64,000 bases of DNA from JALHMI01 sp964598535 (GTDB lineage Bacteria > Planctomycetota > Planctomycetia > Pirellulales > PALSA-1355): positions 124,001 through 188,000 of the forward strand of contig CAZRCI010000005.1 of assembly GCA_964598535.1 (NCBI GenBank). The letters run 5' to 3'. Within the stretch, counting starts at the first letter, position 1; every line of letters begins with the position of its first letter. This document shows, in pieces, positions 1-8,787 of the stretch. The notes beneath the pieces are model-generated. The model worked only from the letters and a program-made list of their open reading frames with translations, did no database searches and was not told the origin of the DNA. The position numbers were made by a program, and so were the translations under genes.

Positions 1-2
1 CG

Positions 3-1055
3 ACGTACCAGCGGTCGGCGCATTTGCGGCGGGCGCTCGAATCGATTGCTCTTCAGCGTGAGGTCGACGGGTTGTTAGAGGTCGTGGTGACCGACGACGG
101 TTCGACCGACGAAACGGCCGAGATCGTGGCTGAATTTGCCCGGCGGACGCCATTTCGCGTGGGTTTCACGACTCATCCCCACGGTGGATTCCAACTGGCA
201 AAGTGTCGCAACGAAGGCGCTCGGGCAAGCACGGCGCCATACTTGCTATTTCTCGACGGCGACTGCGTGCTGCCTCGCGATCACGTGCGGAAGCATCTCG
301 ATCATCGGCGTCCGAACACGGTGATGGCCGGCGACTGTGCCCGGCTGGAAGAAGAACCATCTTCGCGCGTCACGTTGGAGATTGTGCGGGGCGGAGCATT
401 CGCCGAGTGGGCCCCGGCCAACGAGCTTAAACGGCTGCGAAAAGCCGATCGCAGCTCGCGATTCTATCAGTTGATTCGACACCCGACGAAGCCGAAGCTG
501 ATCGGCAACAACGTCGGCATCTGGCGGCGCGACTACGAACGCGTCAACGGTTACGATGAGAACTATGTCGGCTGGGGCTGCGAGGACGACGACCTGCGTC
601 ATCGGTTGCGCCGGGCAGGGATAAAGATCGCTTCGATCCTGCGGTGGACGCACACGTACCACCTCTGGCATCCCAATGTGGCGAGCATGCCCGCCAATTG
701 GAAAGACGGACAGAACGTCCGCTACCTGTTGCGTAACGGGCGGTTGACCCAATGTCGCGACGGTCTCAAGAAGCGCAGCCTCGATGATCTGGCGATTCGC
801 GTGGTCGGAAGCCCGGCCGCGGGGCATCCGGTGGCCGAGTGGCTGCAGCGCCGATTCGACCGTGGCACGAGCGGTCCGCGGCCGGAAGTCGAGATCCTGA
901 TGCTGCCAGGATCGGGGGCATTCAGCGGGCGAGCCGACTGCAATGTGCTGATAGCAGTCGATCCGGCACAGACCAAGGCCGTGAAGAACGCGCACCTGGT
1001 GTTGCATCCGAGGTGCGGCGAGGAAGTCGAGCAGGCGCTCGCCGCTGTGGCGTAG
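3..1055 (+). CDS. Family 2 glycosyltransferase with galactosyltransferase-type C-terminus (5' partial)
   Basis: The gene transfers a sugar from a nucleotide-sugar donor and probably acts in the cytoplasm on an LPS or surface-glycan acceptor. The frame is open to the left edge and reads TYQRSAHLRRALESIALQ before the first internal start (TTG at 24), which is the usual GT2 N-terminus, so the true start lies outside the window. The nucleotide-binding motif DDGSTDETAEI and a DGDCVLP acidic motif are visible, followed by a GWGCEDDDLRHRL block typical of the glyco_transf_7C region. It is the first gene of a run of LPS-core genes on the same strand. The acceptor and donor cannot be told from sequence. 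Confidence 0.85.
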   Translation, partial: TYQRSAHLRRALESIALQREVDGLLEVVVTDDGSTDETAEIVAEFARRTPFRVGFTTHPHGGFQLAKCRNEGARASTAPYLLFLDGDCVLPRDHVRKHLDHRRPNTVMAGDCARLEEEPSSRVTLEIVRGGAFAEWAPANELKRLRKADRSSRFYQLIRHPTKPKLIGNNVGIWRRDYERVNGYDENYVGWGCEDDDLRHRLRRAGIKIASILRWTHTYHLWHPNVASMPANWKDGQNVRYLLRNGRLTQCRDGLKKRSLDDLAIRVVGSPAAGHPVAEWLQRRFDRGTSGPRPEVEILMLPGSGAFSGRADCNVLIAVDPAQTKAVKNAHLVLHPRCGEEVEQALAAVA

Positions 1056-1288
1056 CCGTTCACGATCTAATTCCCTCCCTCGCGGCGCATCGCCCGTTTT
1101 CCGCGAGTGAAATGTTTTGTGACGCCCAGTAACTTCGTGTCGCAAAAACTCCTCTTGCTCCAATCGGTTGTGAAGGCTGATAATCGCGCCGCGTGCGCGG
1201 GGCCGCTCTTGCGAGAGTGGTCGGTATGCGCGCCCGTGGAATGGGAAGTCCACGGAGATGCTTCGCATTTCAAGGTCAAGGAAGTCCT

Positions 1289-2815
1289 ATGTGCCCCAAG
1301 AGCCTGGCGTATACGCTCGACGGTCTCGGCCGGCCGCGGCTGCTGGTCGTTGGCGACCTGATGCTCGATCGTTACACGTGGGGAGACGCGCAGCGAATTA
1401 GCCAAGAGGCTCCGGTAATCGTGCTGCGTGCCGATCGTAGCGAATCGCGGCCTGGCGGCGCGGCAAATGTGGCGAACATGCTGCTGGCGCTCGAGGCCGA
1501 TGTGACTTGCGCCGGCATCGTCGGTAGTGACGGCGCGGGCGACGAGCTGCGAGCGCTGCTGCAAATGAGCGGGGCGAATATCGAGGGAGTTCTGACCGAC
1601 TCGAGCCGGCCCACTTCGGTCAAGCAGCGATTTGTCGGGCGAGCCGATACGCGGCATAGCAGCCAGATTCTACGGGTTGACCATGAGAGTTGCGCCGAGT
1701 TGGACGAGCAACTTGAAGCCCAACTGATCGAATACATTGAAACACAGCTTCCCTGGCACGACGCGCTATTGATTTCGGACTATGGCAAGGGGGTATGCAC
1801 CGAGCGCGTGTTGCGGGCCGCGATCGACGCGGCCAACCTGGTGCAGATTCCGGTGATCGTCGATCCTAGTCCGATTTGCGAGCTGGAGCGGTACCGTGGC
1901 GTGACGGTCATCAAGCCGAATCGGCGCGAAGCGGAGCACGCCACGGGTGTGAAGATTGCCACGGCTGGCGATGCCTTGGTCGCTGGTCGGCAACTGTGCA
2001 AGCGACTGGATGCCAAGATGGCGCTGCTGACGCTCGACCGCGACGGCATGCTGCTCGTGGAACAAAGCGGGCAAGGTGACATCTACCCCACGCAAGCCCG
2101 AGGGGTATACGACATCACGGGCGCGGGAGACATGGTGCTGGCGACGGTGGGCCTGTGCCTGGCGGCGGGCACTGTGCCTGAAGATGCCGTTCGGCTGGCG
2201 AATATTACTGCCGGGCTCGAAGTGGAGCGGACTGGTGTCGCGGTAATCTATCGCGACGAGATTCGCGCGAAGCTGGCGAGCATGGCCTTTGGTACCGCGG
2301 CCAAGGTTGTGGGACGCGAGCAGGCTGCCCGAATCGCCGAGGAACATCGCCGTCGGGGTGAAACGATCGTGCTCACCAACGGCTGCTTCGACCTGCTGCA
2401 TGTAGGGCACGTGAGCTATCTGACCGAAGCGGCCAAGCTGGGGTCGACCTTGATCGTAGGCGTCAACAGCGACGCCAGCGTGCGGCGGTTGAAGGGGGCC
2501 AGCCGGCCCGTGATCGCCGAGGCAGATCGGGCGGCAATGCTCGCCGCGCTCGGTTGTGTGGGATATGTCGTCGTCTTTGATGAAGATACGCCGCACCGCT
2601 TGCTCGAAGCAATTCGTCCCGACGTCTTGGTCAAGGGTGGAACCTATCAACCCCATGAGGTCGTGGGGCACGAACTCGTGACTGCCTATGGCGGTCGAGT
2701 GTGCGTAACGGGGTTTGTCGAGGGCGTCTCCACCAGCACGATTCTGGAATCGCTGCGAAGCGAGACAAAGACGCAGCCGGAACCGACGACCCGTCCGCTG
2801 CGCCGTGCAGGTTAG
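1289..2815 (+). CDS. hldE: Bifunctional heptose-7-phosphate kinase / heptose-1-phosphate adenylyltransferase
   Basis: HldE phosphorylates D-glycero-D-manno-heptose 7-phosphate and later adenylates heptose 1-phosphate, giving ADP-heptose for the LPS inner core. The N-terminal PfkB/ribokinase domain shows GDLMLDRYTWGD, RPGGAANVANML and the GAGD catalytic motif near residues 278-281. The C-terminal cytidylyltransferase-like domain starts near residue 360 with TNGCFDLLHVGH (HxGH). The length of 508 residues fits fused HldE (E. coli about 477). I chose the ATG at 1289 because AAGGAAG lies just upstream; the frame is open further upstream, but that part does not look like the family. It sits between glycosyltransferases, with gmhB downstream. 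A sedoheptulose-7-phosphate isomerase (gmhA) is not in the window. Confidence 0.95.
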   Translation: MCPKSLAYTLDGLGRPRLLVVGDLMLDRYTWGDAQRISQEAPVIVLRADRSESRPGGAANVANMLLALEADVTCAGIVGSDGAGDELRALLQMSGANIEGVLTDSSRPTSVKQRFVGRADTRHSSQILRVDHESCAELDEQLEAQLIEYIETQLPWHDALLISDYGKGVCTERVLRAAIDAANLVQIPVIVDPSPICELERYRGVTVIKPNRREAEHATGVKIATAGDALVAGRQLCKRLDAKMALLTLDRDGMLLVEQSGQGDIYPTQARGVYDITGAGDMVLATVGLCLAAGTVPEDAVRLANITAGLEVERTGVAVIYRDEIRAKLASMAFGTAAKVVGREQAARIAEEHRRRGETIVLTNGCFDLLHVGHVSYLTEAAKLGSTLIVGVNSDASVRRLKGASRPVIAEADRAAMLAALGCVGYVVVFDEDTPHRLLEAIRPDVLVKGGTYQPHEVVGHELVTAYGGRVCVTGFVEGVSTSTILESLRSETKTQPEPTTRPLRRAG

Positions 2816-2921
2816 AGCCTTGTCAACCGAGGTATTCAGGGGGCTGGCGTTCTAGATCCAAGGCACCGCTGGACAAGCCAGTCGCGGCTCCCAAATTTTT
2901 TGGTTCTGCCAAAGCATTGCC

Positions 2922-3755
2922 ATGAAGCACAAGCTCACCGTCATCATCCCGTGCAAGGACGAGCGGCTGAATATCCGGCCGTGCGTCATTTCGGCGAAGC
3001 TTGTAGCCGACGAGCTGATCGTGGCCGACTCCGGCTCGACCGACGGCACGTTGGACGTCGTTCGCGAGTTGGGTGGCTGCCGAATCATCGAACGCGAGTA
3101 CATCAACTCGGGAAACTTCAAAAACTGGGCCATTCCGCAGGCCACGCACGAATGGGTTATGATTCTCGACTCGGACGAGCGCGTTACGCCGGAACTGGCC
3201 GAGGAGATCAACACGCTGCTGACCGCCGGACCACGCCACGACGGCTACGAGATCTATCGGGCGAATTATTTTCTGGGGCATCACATCCGCCATGCCGGCT
3301 GGGGCGCGGATAAGGTGTTGCGGTTGTTTCGCCGCGATCAAGGGCGCTATCAGGGCGAGAGCGACCATGCCGAAGTCGCAATTGCCACGGGACGCGTCTC
3401 GCGACTCAAGCATCGTCTCCAGCATTTCACCTACTGGAGCTACGACCAGTATTTCCGCAAGCTCCAGCGCTATAGCGTGCAAGGCGCCGAGAACAAGTTG
3501 AAGGCCGGCAAACGGGTGAACTTCTGGGAGATGGCTGTCGCGCCTCCCTTGCGTTTTTTGCATTGCTATATTTTCCGCCTCGGTTTCCTCGACGGCCTAG
3601 CGGGGCTTCAGATCAGCATGCTGACCGGCTACTCATCGTTCGCCAAGCAGATTCGGATGTGGGAGATGCAACACGGGCGGCCGCAACCAGATCCCGAGGC
3701 CGAGCACCGGCAAAAGCGAACCCTCGAAGCCGAATCGCGGCGCGACGCGGCCTGA
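2922..3755 (+). CDS. WaaE/KdtX-like family 2 glycosyltransferase (LPS core)
   Basis: This is a short GT2 enzyme of 277 residues. It starts MKHKLTVIIPCKDERLNI, with the SGSTDGTLDV nucleotide-binding segment and the DSDERV (DxD-like) metal motif near residue 80. The block GHHIRHAGWGADKVLRLFRR is typical of the WaaE/KdtX group, which adds a beta-linked glucose to LPS inner-core heptose. The C-terminus has a partly hydrophobic segment (FLHCYIFRLGFLDGLAGLQ) that probably associates with the membrane. It lies between hldE and a GT9 heptosyltransferase-like gene, which supports an LPS-core role. The sugar transferred is inferred from family only. Confidence 0.88.
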   Translation: MKHKLTVIIPCKDERLNIRPCVISAKLVADELIVADSGSTDGTLDVVRELGGCRIIEREYINSGNFKNWAIPQATHEWVMILDSDERVTPELAEEINTLLTAGPRHDGYEIYRANYFLGHHIRHAGWGADKVLRLFRRDQGRYQGESDHAEVAIATGRVSRLKHRLQHFTYWSYDQYFRKLQRYSVQGAENKLKAGKRVNFWEMAVAPPLRFLHCYIFRLGFLDGLAGLQISMLTGYSSFAKQIRMWEMQHGRPQPDPEAEHRQKRTLEAESRRDAA

Positions 3756-3801
3756 CCTTTCCGATGGCGGGCACAGGACAACGATTAGCGAACACAGGGC
3801 A

Positions 3802-4860
3802 ATGATGACGAAGTTCAAGCGGCCACGGATTCTACTGCTCCGCAACGATCGAATTGGCGATCTGGTGCTGACGCTGCCGGCAGTCGAGGCGTTGCGCCGC
3901 CATCTCCCCGAGGCGCATCTAACGCTGTGCGTCAGCCCCTATGCGGCGCCGCTGATCGCCGGATTCGAGGCAATCGACGATGTGCTGCTCGATGATCCGG
4001 GCGAGAAGGCTTGGAGATTTTCGCGGCGGCTGCGGAGCCAGCAATTCGACGCGGCGCTGGTGTTCAACACCAACACTCGCAATGCGCTAGCCGTGCGGCT
4101 GGCCGGAATTCGGCGGCGCGTCGTGTGGGGCTACAAGCCGGTCGGCATGCTCACGGCCACGCATCCGGTGCGCGTGCATCGCAGTCGCCCGCCGATCCAC
4201 GAGTCGGAGTTCGCCATGCGCTTCGTCGAACAGCTTGGCGTGCCGCGGGGCGCGAATCCGATCGAGACGCGACTGCCCGTGGATTTGGCGACACGGTCGC
4301 GCATGCAGAGCCTGATTCAGGACGCGATTGGCGGTGAAGGATTGCTGTTTGGAGTGCATCCGGGCAATAAGAAAAGCGCTTATAACTGGCCGGTGGCCAG
4401 GTATGCCGAACTGGTCCGGCGCCTGGCGGAACGTGGTCGCGTGTTGGTAACCGGAAGTGCAGAGGAAGGGCCCCTGGTCGAAAGTGCTTGTAGTAGGCTC
4501 GCGGCAAAGCAACGTTCACGCGTGCTGATGCTGACGAAACTCGCATTGCCGGAGCTGGTGGCGGTGATCTCCCTTGAAAATACGCTCGTGGCGTCGAGCA
4601 CGGGCCCCATGCACGTGGCGGGCGTCGTGGGGACTCGGACCGTCGCGTTGTTCAGTCCCCACCCGGCGCACGTGCCGGCAAAGTGGGCTCCGTTGGGAAC
4701 GAATCATACACTGTTGGTGGCGCCTCTGATGGCCGGTGAAGACGCGGCCGTGCCCGGCGAGCGGGGCGAGGAACTCATGGACCGGATTGAAGTGGACGAG
4801 GTGTTCCACGCGGCGGTTCGCCAGGCCCTGGGAAGCGTCACGGCCTCGCACGCCGCCTAA
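3802..4860 (+). CDS. Glycosyltransferase family 9 (LPS heptosyltransferase-like)
   Basis: This 352-residue GT-B enzyme of family GT9 is expected to move heptose from ADP-heptose to the LPS core on the cytoplasmic face of the inner membrane. The N-terminus ILLLRNDRIGDLVLTLPAVEALRR is the standard GT9 signature (D.IGD). The C-terminal domain has FGVHPGNKKSAYNWP and the donor-site block SSTGPMHVAGVVGTRTVALF. The ATG at 3802 directly precedes this signature and has AGGG upstream. It lies about 45 bp after the WaaE-like gene and just before gmhB, consistent with an operon. I cannot decide between heptosyltransferase I, II or III, so no symbol is given. Confidence 0.9.
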   Translation: MMTKFKRPRILLLRNDRIGDLVLTLPAVEALRRHLPEAHLTLCVSPYAAPLIAGFEAIDDVLLDDPGEKAWRFSRRLRSQQFDAALVFNTNTRNALAVRLAGIRRRVVWGYKPVGMLTATHPVRVHRSRPPIHESEFAMRFVEQLGVPRGANPIETRLPVDLATRSRMQSLIQDAIGGEGLLFGVHPGNKKSAYNWPVARYAELVRRLAERGRVLVTGSAEEGPLVESACSRLAAKQRSRVLMLTKLALPELVAVISLENTLVASSTGPMHVAGVVGTRTVALFSPHPAHVPAKWAPLGTNHTLLVAPLMAGEDAAVPGERGEELMDRIEVDEVFHAAVRQALGSVTASHAA

Positions 4861-4906
4861 AGGAAACCGCCCCCTTGGAAATGCCAAGAGCATCGCGCGG
4901 CGGGAG

Positions 4907-5554
4907 ATGTCTCACGTGACACGGCCGGCAATTTTTCTCGATCGCGACGGCACACTGATCGAAGACGTGGGCTTTCCGCATCGGCCGGAAGATCTACGCA
5001 TCTTGCCGGGAGTCGAAACGGCGCTCGCTCGATTGCAGCGCCTCGATTATTCCCTGGTGCTCGTGACGAATCAGTCTGGCATTGCGCGGGGATACTTCAG
5101 CGAAGACGCGATGCATGCGTTTCACGCATTATTGCGCGCGCGGCTGGAGGAGGCCGGAGTGCGGTTGGCAGCGATTTACCACTGTCCCTATCATCCGGAG
5201 GCAAGCATCGCACGCTACCGCCGCGACTCACCGTTGCGTAAGCCGCGGCCGGGAATGTTGTTGTTGGCCGCGGAGGCATTGGGGCTCGATTTGGCCGCGA
5301 GCTATATGGTGGGCGACAAGCGGTCTGACGTGCTAGCGGGGCAAGCGGCCGGCTGCCGGACGGTGTTGCTCCAAAGCGGAAAGCGTGACGAAGGCGTGGC
5401 AGAGTCGCTAGCAACCGCGGACTTCGTGGCGGTGGACCTTTCGGCGGCTGTTGAGCGAATTGCCGCCGCTAGAGAAAATGCCATTTCCAGGCGTGAGAAG
5501 GCCGCGTATCCTGCCTGCCCGGTGACGGAGCAATCGGTTGGAGTCAGGCAGTGA
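4907..5554 (+). CDS. gmhB: D-glycero-D-manno-heptose 1,7-bisphosphate 7-phosphatase (HAD family)
   Basis: GmhB removes the 7-phosphate between the two HldE steps of ADP-heptose synthesis. The 215-residue product has the HAD motif I FLDRDGTLIED (nucleophile Asp12, acid/base Asp14), motif II VTNQSG, and motifs III/IV KPRPGM and MVGDKRSDV. I chose the ATG at 4907 because it puts motif I about ten residues in; longer readings overlap the preceding gene. One oddity: E. coli GmhB binds zinc through Cys-x-His plus a later Cys-x-Cys pair. Here CPYH is kept, but the later pair reads RRDSPLRKP, so half the zinc site is absent. The last bases overlap the GTG start of the next gene (GTGA). Confidence 0.92.
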   Translation: MSHVTRPAIFLDRDGTLIEDVGFPHRPEDLRILPGVETALARLQRLDYSLVLVTNQSGIARGYFSEDAMHAFHALLRARLEEAGVRLAAIYHCPYHPEASIARYRRDSPLRKPRPGMLLLAAEALGLDLAASYMVGDKRSDVLAGQAAGCRTVLLQSGKRDEGVAESLATADFVAVDLSAAVERIAAARENAISRREKAAYPACPVTEQSVGVRQ

Positions 5555-6606
5555 ACATCGGAATCTTCATTCCGAACTGGATTGGCGATGCGGCAATGAG
5601 CACGCCGACATTGCGCGCGTTGCGGCGCCACTATGGGCCGGGCGCCAGGCTCACGGGCATCATGCGCCCCTATGTGGCCGACGCGCTAGCCGGTACTCCC
5701 TGGCTGGACGCCCAGATTTTTCACAATCCGCGGTCGCAAAACGCCGCCGAACGTACCTGGGCGACGCTGCGTGCCCTGCGCCGCGAACGATTTGACATCA
5801 TTGCGCTGTTGACCAATTCGATTCGCACGGGCGTTTTGGCCAAAGCCTCGGGCGCTCCGGTGCGCGTGGGTTACATGCGTCCTGGTCGGGGGCTGCTGCT
5901 TTCGCATCCCATCCATGAGGAACGAGAGAAACGCCGCCGCGTGCCGCGGCCGGAAATCGATTCGTACCTGCGAATCGCGTACACGTTGGGCTGCCCGCCC
6001 GAGTCGCCGCGGATCGAGTTGGCAACCTCAGCGGCCGATGAAACGCTAGCCGATGCGGTTTGGCAGAAACATAACTTGCCGGAGGGTGAGCGGGTTGTGG
6101 TCATCAACTCGAGTGGGGCATACGGAGCCGCAAAACTTTGGCCGAGCGAGTATTTCGGCCGGCTGGCCAAGCAGCTTGTCACGCGACAAGACCTGCACGT
6201 GCTGGTCGTATGTGGGCCGAACGAACGCGAGCATGCGCGCGAGATCGTTCGCATTGCCGGAGACGAGCGGGTTGTGAGCCTGGCGGACGAGCGGCCTTCG
6301 ATCGGGCTGACAAAGGCCTGTGTCCGCCGCAGTCGGCTGCTCGTCACGACCGACAGCGGGCCGCGATTCTTTGCCGTGGCGTTCGGCGTGCCAGTGGTGA
6401 CGCTGTTTGGTCCCACGGATCAGGCCTGGACACACACCTACTACGACCGTGAACTATGCCTGAGCCATCCCGTGCCCTGCGGCCCGTGCGGCAAGCGCAC
6501 GTGTCCGCTAAAGCATCACGATTGCATGCGTCTACTCACGGTCGAACGGGTGTACGAAGCGACGCTGGGCCAGTTGCAGCGCGAGCGAAGTATTCAAGCA
6601 GCGTGA
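5551..6606 (+). CDS. Glycosyltransferase family 9, WaaF-like heptosyltransferase
   Basis: This second GT9 enzyme (351 residues) starts at a GTG that overlaps the gmhB stop by four bases, so translation is probably coupled. The N-terminal signature IFIPNWIGDAAMSTPTLRALRR matches heptosyltransferase II-like proteins. The donor domain shows VVINSSGAYGAAKLWP and TTDSGPRFFAVAFGVPVVTLFGP. Near the C-terminus a cysteine-rich segment (CGPCGKRTCPLKHHDC) matches the cluster commonly seen in WaaF-type enzymes. It closes the heptose cluster; the next gene lies on the other strand. Role: adding the second core heptose from ADP-heptose, inferred from family and context. Confidence 0.9.
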   Translation: MNIGIFIPNWIGDAAMSTPTLRALRRHYGPGARLTGIMRPYVADALAGTPWLDAQIFHNPRSQNAAERTWATLRALRRERFDIIALLTNSIRTGVLAKASGAPVRVGYMRPGRGLLLSHPIHEEREKRRRVPRPEIDSYLRIAYTLGCPPESPRIELATSAADETLADAVWQKHNLPEGERVVVINSSGAYGAAKLWPSEYFGRLAKQLVTRQDLHVLVVCGPNEREHAREIVRIAGDERVVSLADERPSIGLTKACVRRSRLLVTTDSGPRFFAVAFGVPVVTLFGPTDQAWTHTYYDRELCLSHPVPCGPCGKRTCPLKHHDCMRLLTVERVYEATLGQLQRERSIQAA

Positions 6607-6831
6607 CGAGCTTACTCGAACGGTTCGCCGAGGGTGCCACGCCGTGCGATCTGACGTGAGTGTGATACGCATTGGCAAGGGGCACCGCGTTGCTCGCGCC
6701 GGAAGACCAAGCAGACGCGGATCGTCCCCAAGGAGCGCTTAACCCGTTGACGTATTCGACGGAGCCCTGCCTGGGAGCTTCGCATGTGGGCTGTGGTTGA
6801 AACAGCTTCCACGATGGCTTATTTCAACAAG

Positions 6832-7050
6832 CTAGAGGACGTGGATCGTGTTCACGACCTCGACACCTTCGGCATGCTGACGCACAAGCTCCTGGGCGAG
6901 TTGCTTGTGATAGAAGCTGCTTACTTTGCCAACAAGCACAAGCGATTCACCGTTGGAACGGATCTCAAGATCACGCAGGGCGTAGACTGCGCTTTCGGAG
7001 AGTGCCTGCTGGGCTTTGGCCAGAACATCTTTTGCCGTGAGTACAGGCAT
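6832..7050 (-). CDS. Small BON-domain protein
   Basis: This 72-residue protein looks like a single BON (OsmY/nodulation) domain: an alanine-rich helix (LTAKDVLAKAQQALSES), then alternating strands and the segment GKVSSFYHKQLAQELVR, ending VEVVNTIHVL. BON domains often bind membranes or lipids; the role here is unknown. The start at 7050 is well supported, because AAGGAGGGAGG lies 8 bases upstream on the - strand. The frame continues upstream, but that extension is Arg-rich and unlike the family. There is no signal peptide, so it is probably cytoplasmic. It lies 318 bp downstream of cysC on the same strand, too far for a confident operon. Confidence 0.75.
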   Translation of the reverse strand: MPVLTAKDVLAKAQQALSESAVYALRDLEIRSNGESLVLVGKVSSFYHKQLAQELVRQHAEGVEVVNTIHVL

Positions 7051-7368
7051 TGATGCTGCCTCCCTCCTTGGACCACCGATCACAAGAAACACGTATTGCA
7101 GAGATTGGCCAATCGCATCGAGAGCTGACAGTCCTGTCCTGCATCGATGCCTAAGCTCCTCGGGTTCCTTATGGGAGCCACGAGGATGGCGTCTCAGACG
7201 CGGCTGGCCGCTGCCGGCCTCGCCACGCGGTTCAATGTAAGACATCAGAATCGGATGTCAACCACATTCAACCTTGTTCGAACGAGCGCGTGCGTATCAG
7301 CACGGCTCGCGGCAGCTAGCTAGCGCGACCCATCACATGGAAAACGAGGAGCTAAAGGCGGCCGCCGC
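7051..7368. other. Intergenic stretch between cysC and the BON gene
   Basis: No gene is supported here. It holds the Shine-Dalgarno of the BON gene at its left end and an imperfect hairpin (CCTCG and GGTTCC arms, near 7156-7183) with no following T tract. A GCTAGCTAGC run lies just after the cysC stop near 7316-7325. No promoter is convincing. Confidence 0.5.
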
Positions 7369-8022
7369 TTATTTGATCTTGCCGATCTTCGCGAGGAAGG
7401 CGATGACCTCGTCGGCCAGGGTCTCGGCGTCCTTGTTGCCGGCGTCGAGCACCAGTTCTGGCTTCTCCGGCGCTTCGTACGGGTCGTCGATCCCGGTGAA
7501 ACCTTTGATTTCGCCGGCACGGGCTTTCTTGTAGAGCCCCTTGGGGTCGCGGGCTTCGCAGACTTCAATCGGGGCGTCGACGAAGATCTCGATGAAATCG
7601 CCCTCGTTCATCGACGCGCGCACAGCGTCTCGATCGCGGCGATAAGGGCTGATGAAGGCGGTGAGCGTGACGGTGCCGCCTTCGGCAAAGAGCTTGGCGA
7701 CCGCGCCGATGCGACGGATATTTTCCTCGCGATCCTGAGCCGAAAAACCAAGGCCAAACCGTTTGGCATATTCTTCGCCGTGACGCTCCTTGAGCATGCC
7801 GGGGCCGGCATTCAGGCCGTGACGGACGTTGTCGCCATCGAGCACATAGCTGCGAATGCCACGCTTGTGAAGCTTGTGGTCCACGAGATTCGAGACCGTG
7901 CTCTTGCCGCACGCGCTGAGGCCGGTGAACCAAATGACACAGCCCTTGTGGCCGTTGAGCTCCTCGCGTTCGCTGCGGGTGACGCTGTGTTCGTGCCAGT
8001 GAACGTTCGTGTCGTTGACCAT
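7369..8022 (-). CDS. cysC: Adenylyl-sulfate kinase (APS kinase)
   Basis: CysC phosphorylates adenosine 5'-phosphosulfate to PAPS, the activated sulfate used in assimilation and sulfation. The 217-residue product has the P-loop GLSACGKST at residues 34-42 (most CysC proteins read GLSGAGKST), then VLDGDNVRHGLN, GFSAQDREENIRRIG, and the lid region FVDAPIEVCEARDPKGLYKKARAGEI. The C-terminus is standard. It starts at an ATG with AAGGAG about 13 bases upstream on the - strand. It is a free-standing kinase, not fused to CysN, and no sulfurylase genes are in the window, so PAPS may serve sulfation rather than reduction. That last point is inference. Confidence 0.95.
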   Translation of the reverse strand: MVNDTNVHWHEHSVTRSEREELNGHKGCVIWFTGLSACGKSTVSNLVDHKLHKRGIRSYVLDGDNVRHGLNAGPGMLKERHGEEYAKRFGLGFSAQDREENIRRIGAVAKLFAEGGTVTLTAFISPYRRDRDAVRASMNEGDFIEIFVDAPIEVCEARDPKGLYKKARAGEIKGFTGIDDPYEAPEKPELVLDAGNKDAETLADEVIAFLAKIGKIK

Positions 8023-8520
8023 GGGCTGATTGGCTCCTTATCGATTGCCGTGAATTGCGGACATTTTGCAGTTTATGCGAAACCGCAATGATAGCCCAAT
8101 TGAGCACGATGCGCAAAGGGGATGTGGCGGAACGGTCGTGCGGCACTCGACAGCGGGCACCGTGCTCGCCTACAGACGCCGCTTGGTCCAAGCATTGGAC
8201 GAGCCATATACCGGCCGGGAACGAGGCGGTGATGCGGGGACGCGATTCACAACGATATCCCGCCGCCGGACTTTTCGACGGCGGGGTGGTCAATCGAGGG
8301 GCTCCGGCCGAACAGGGGCACAATGGGAGCGCCGCCAATCCGCGTTTTTTTGCATGACGTGGCCGAACAAAACAGGTACATCCGTAGCAGGTCGCTTACG
8401 GCCGGAGGCGCGAACCTCCCATCTTGACCACCCCTCTGGCATAAGATAGAGTTGCTTGAATGCTTGCTGGCGGGTGGGATGCTGGTAAGAAAGTAACTGC
8501 TGGATCGTCCCCAACCAAAC
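8023..8520. other. Long non-coding stretch between cysC and the leuA leader
   Basis: Nothing coding is supported between the cysC start and the leuA leader peptide. The cysC Shine-Dalgarno lies at the left end, and a candidate promoter for the leuA leader lies at 8424-8452. The middle (about 8100-8400) is GC-rich with no recognisable gene, repeat family or RNA. Confidence 0.5.
8424..8452 (+). promoter_or_regulatory. Candidate sigma70-type promoter for the leuA leader
   Basis: TTGACC at 8424-8429 is followed, after a 17-base gap, by TAGAGT at 8447-8452. Transcription from here would begin near 8459, about 60 bases ahead of the leader peptide. The -10 box is only a partial match, so this is tentative. 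Confidence 0.3.
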
Positions 8521-8577
8521 ATGGTCAAGTCTGTTAAGAACCTGTTGCCGCTTTTGCTTTTGGCGCCGTTGCGCTAG
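8521..8577 (+). CDS. Leucine-rich leader peptide of the leuA attenuator
   Basis: This 18-codon ORF encodes MVKSVKNLLPLLLLAPLR and then TAG. Seven of the 18 residues are leucine, with six Leu codons between 8542 and 8562 interrupted only by one Pro. Its stop codon lies seven bases before the first arm of an antiterminator, and a terminator hairpin follows. This is the arrangement of amino-acid-responsive leader peptides. Ribosomes stalling on Leu codons when charged tRNA-Leu is scarce would leave the antiterminator free to form and allow leuA transcription. No strong Shine-Dalgarno is visible. The role is inferred from layout. Confidence 0.75.
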   Translation: MVKSVKNLLPLLLLAPLR

Positions 8578-8583
8578 CAAGAC

Positions 8584-8627
8584 GGGGTTCGTACGCAGTC
8601 AGGCCGAACGAACGAAGAACGAACCCC
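8584..8627 (+). promoter_or_regulatory. Antiterminator stem of the leuA attenuator
   Basis: GGGGTTCGT at 8584-8592 is perfectly complementary to ACGAACCCC at 8619-8627 (9 bp). The right arm shares AACCCC with the left arm of the terminator at 8622-8654, so the two structures exclude each other. A ribosome paused at the leader stop (8575-8577) would mask the first arm and favour termination; one stalled in the Leu codons would leave it free. Confidence 0.75.
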
Positions 8628-8654
8628 AGGGCAAATCGTGCCGTGGGGTTTTTT
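8622..8654 (+). terminator. Intrinsic terminator of the leuA attenuator
   Basis: AACCCCA (8622-8628) pairs with TGGGGTT (8644-8650), and inside it GGCA (8630-8633) pairs with TGCC (8639-8642), leaving a five-base loop. A run of six T (8649-8654) follows. It lies before leuA rather than after a gene, and its left arm overlaps the competing antiterminator, so it is read as a conditional terminator. Confidence 0.8.
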
Positions 8655-8787
8655 GTTGGCGTCGTGTAAAGAAGTCGCTGGATTTGGCATACCATTGCTA
8701 GCCCCGGAATCTTGGGAAATGGACAGTCGCACCGTAAGCAACCGACAGCCCTCGCGCCTGCTCGGCAGGGCACGGTTGGTGTTGCCC

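Noticed and set aside
246..1268. A long - strand open frame over the first glycosyltransferase.
   Set aside because: Its translation is rich in Arg, His and Pro with no family similarity, while the + strand frame has clear GT2 motifs.
6784..7053. A + strand open frame overlapping the BON gene.
   Set aside because: The - strand product has a recognisable BON domain and a strong ribosome site; the + strand frame has neither.
8691..8706. Sigma54-like TGGCAT...TTGC near the leuA leader.
   Set aside because: The GG-to-GC spacing is 9 instead of 10, and the -24 box is imperfect; it also lies downstream of the attenuator.
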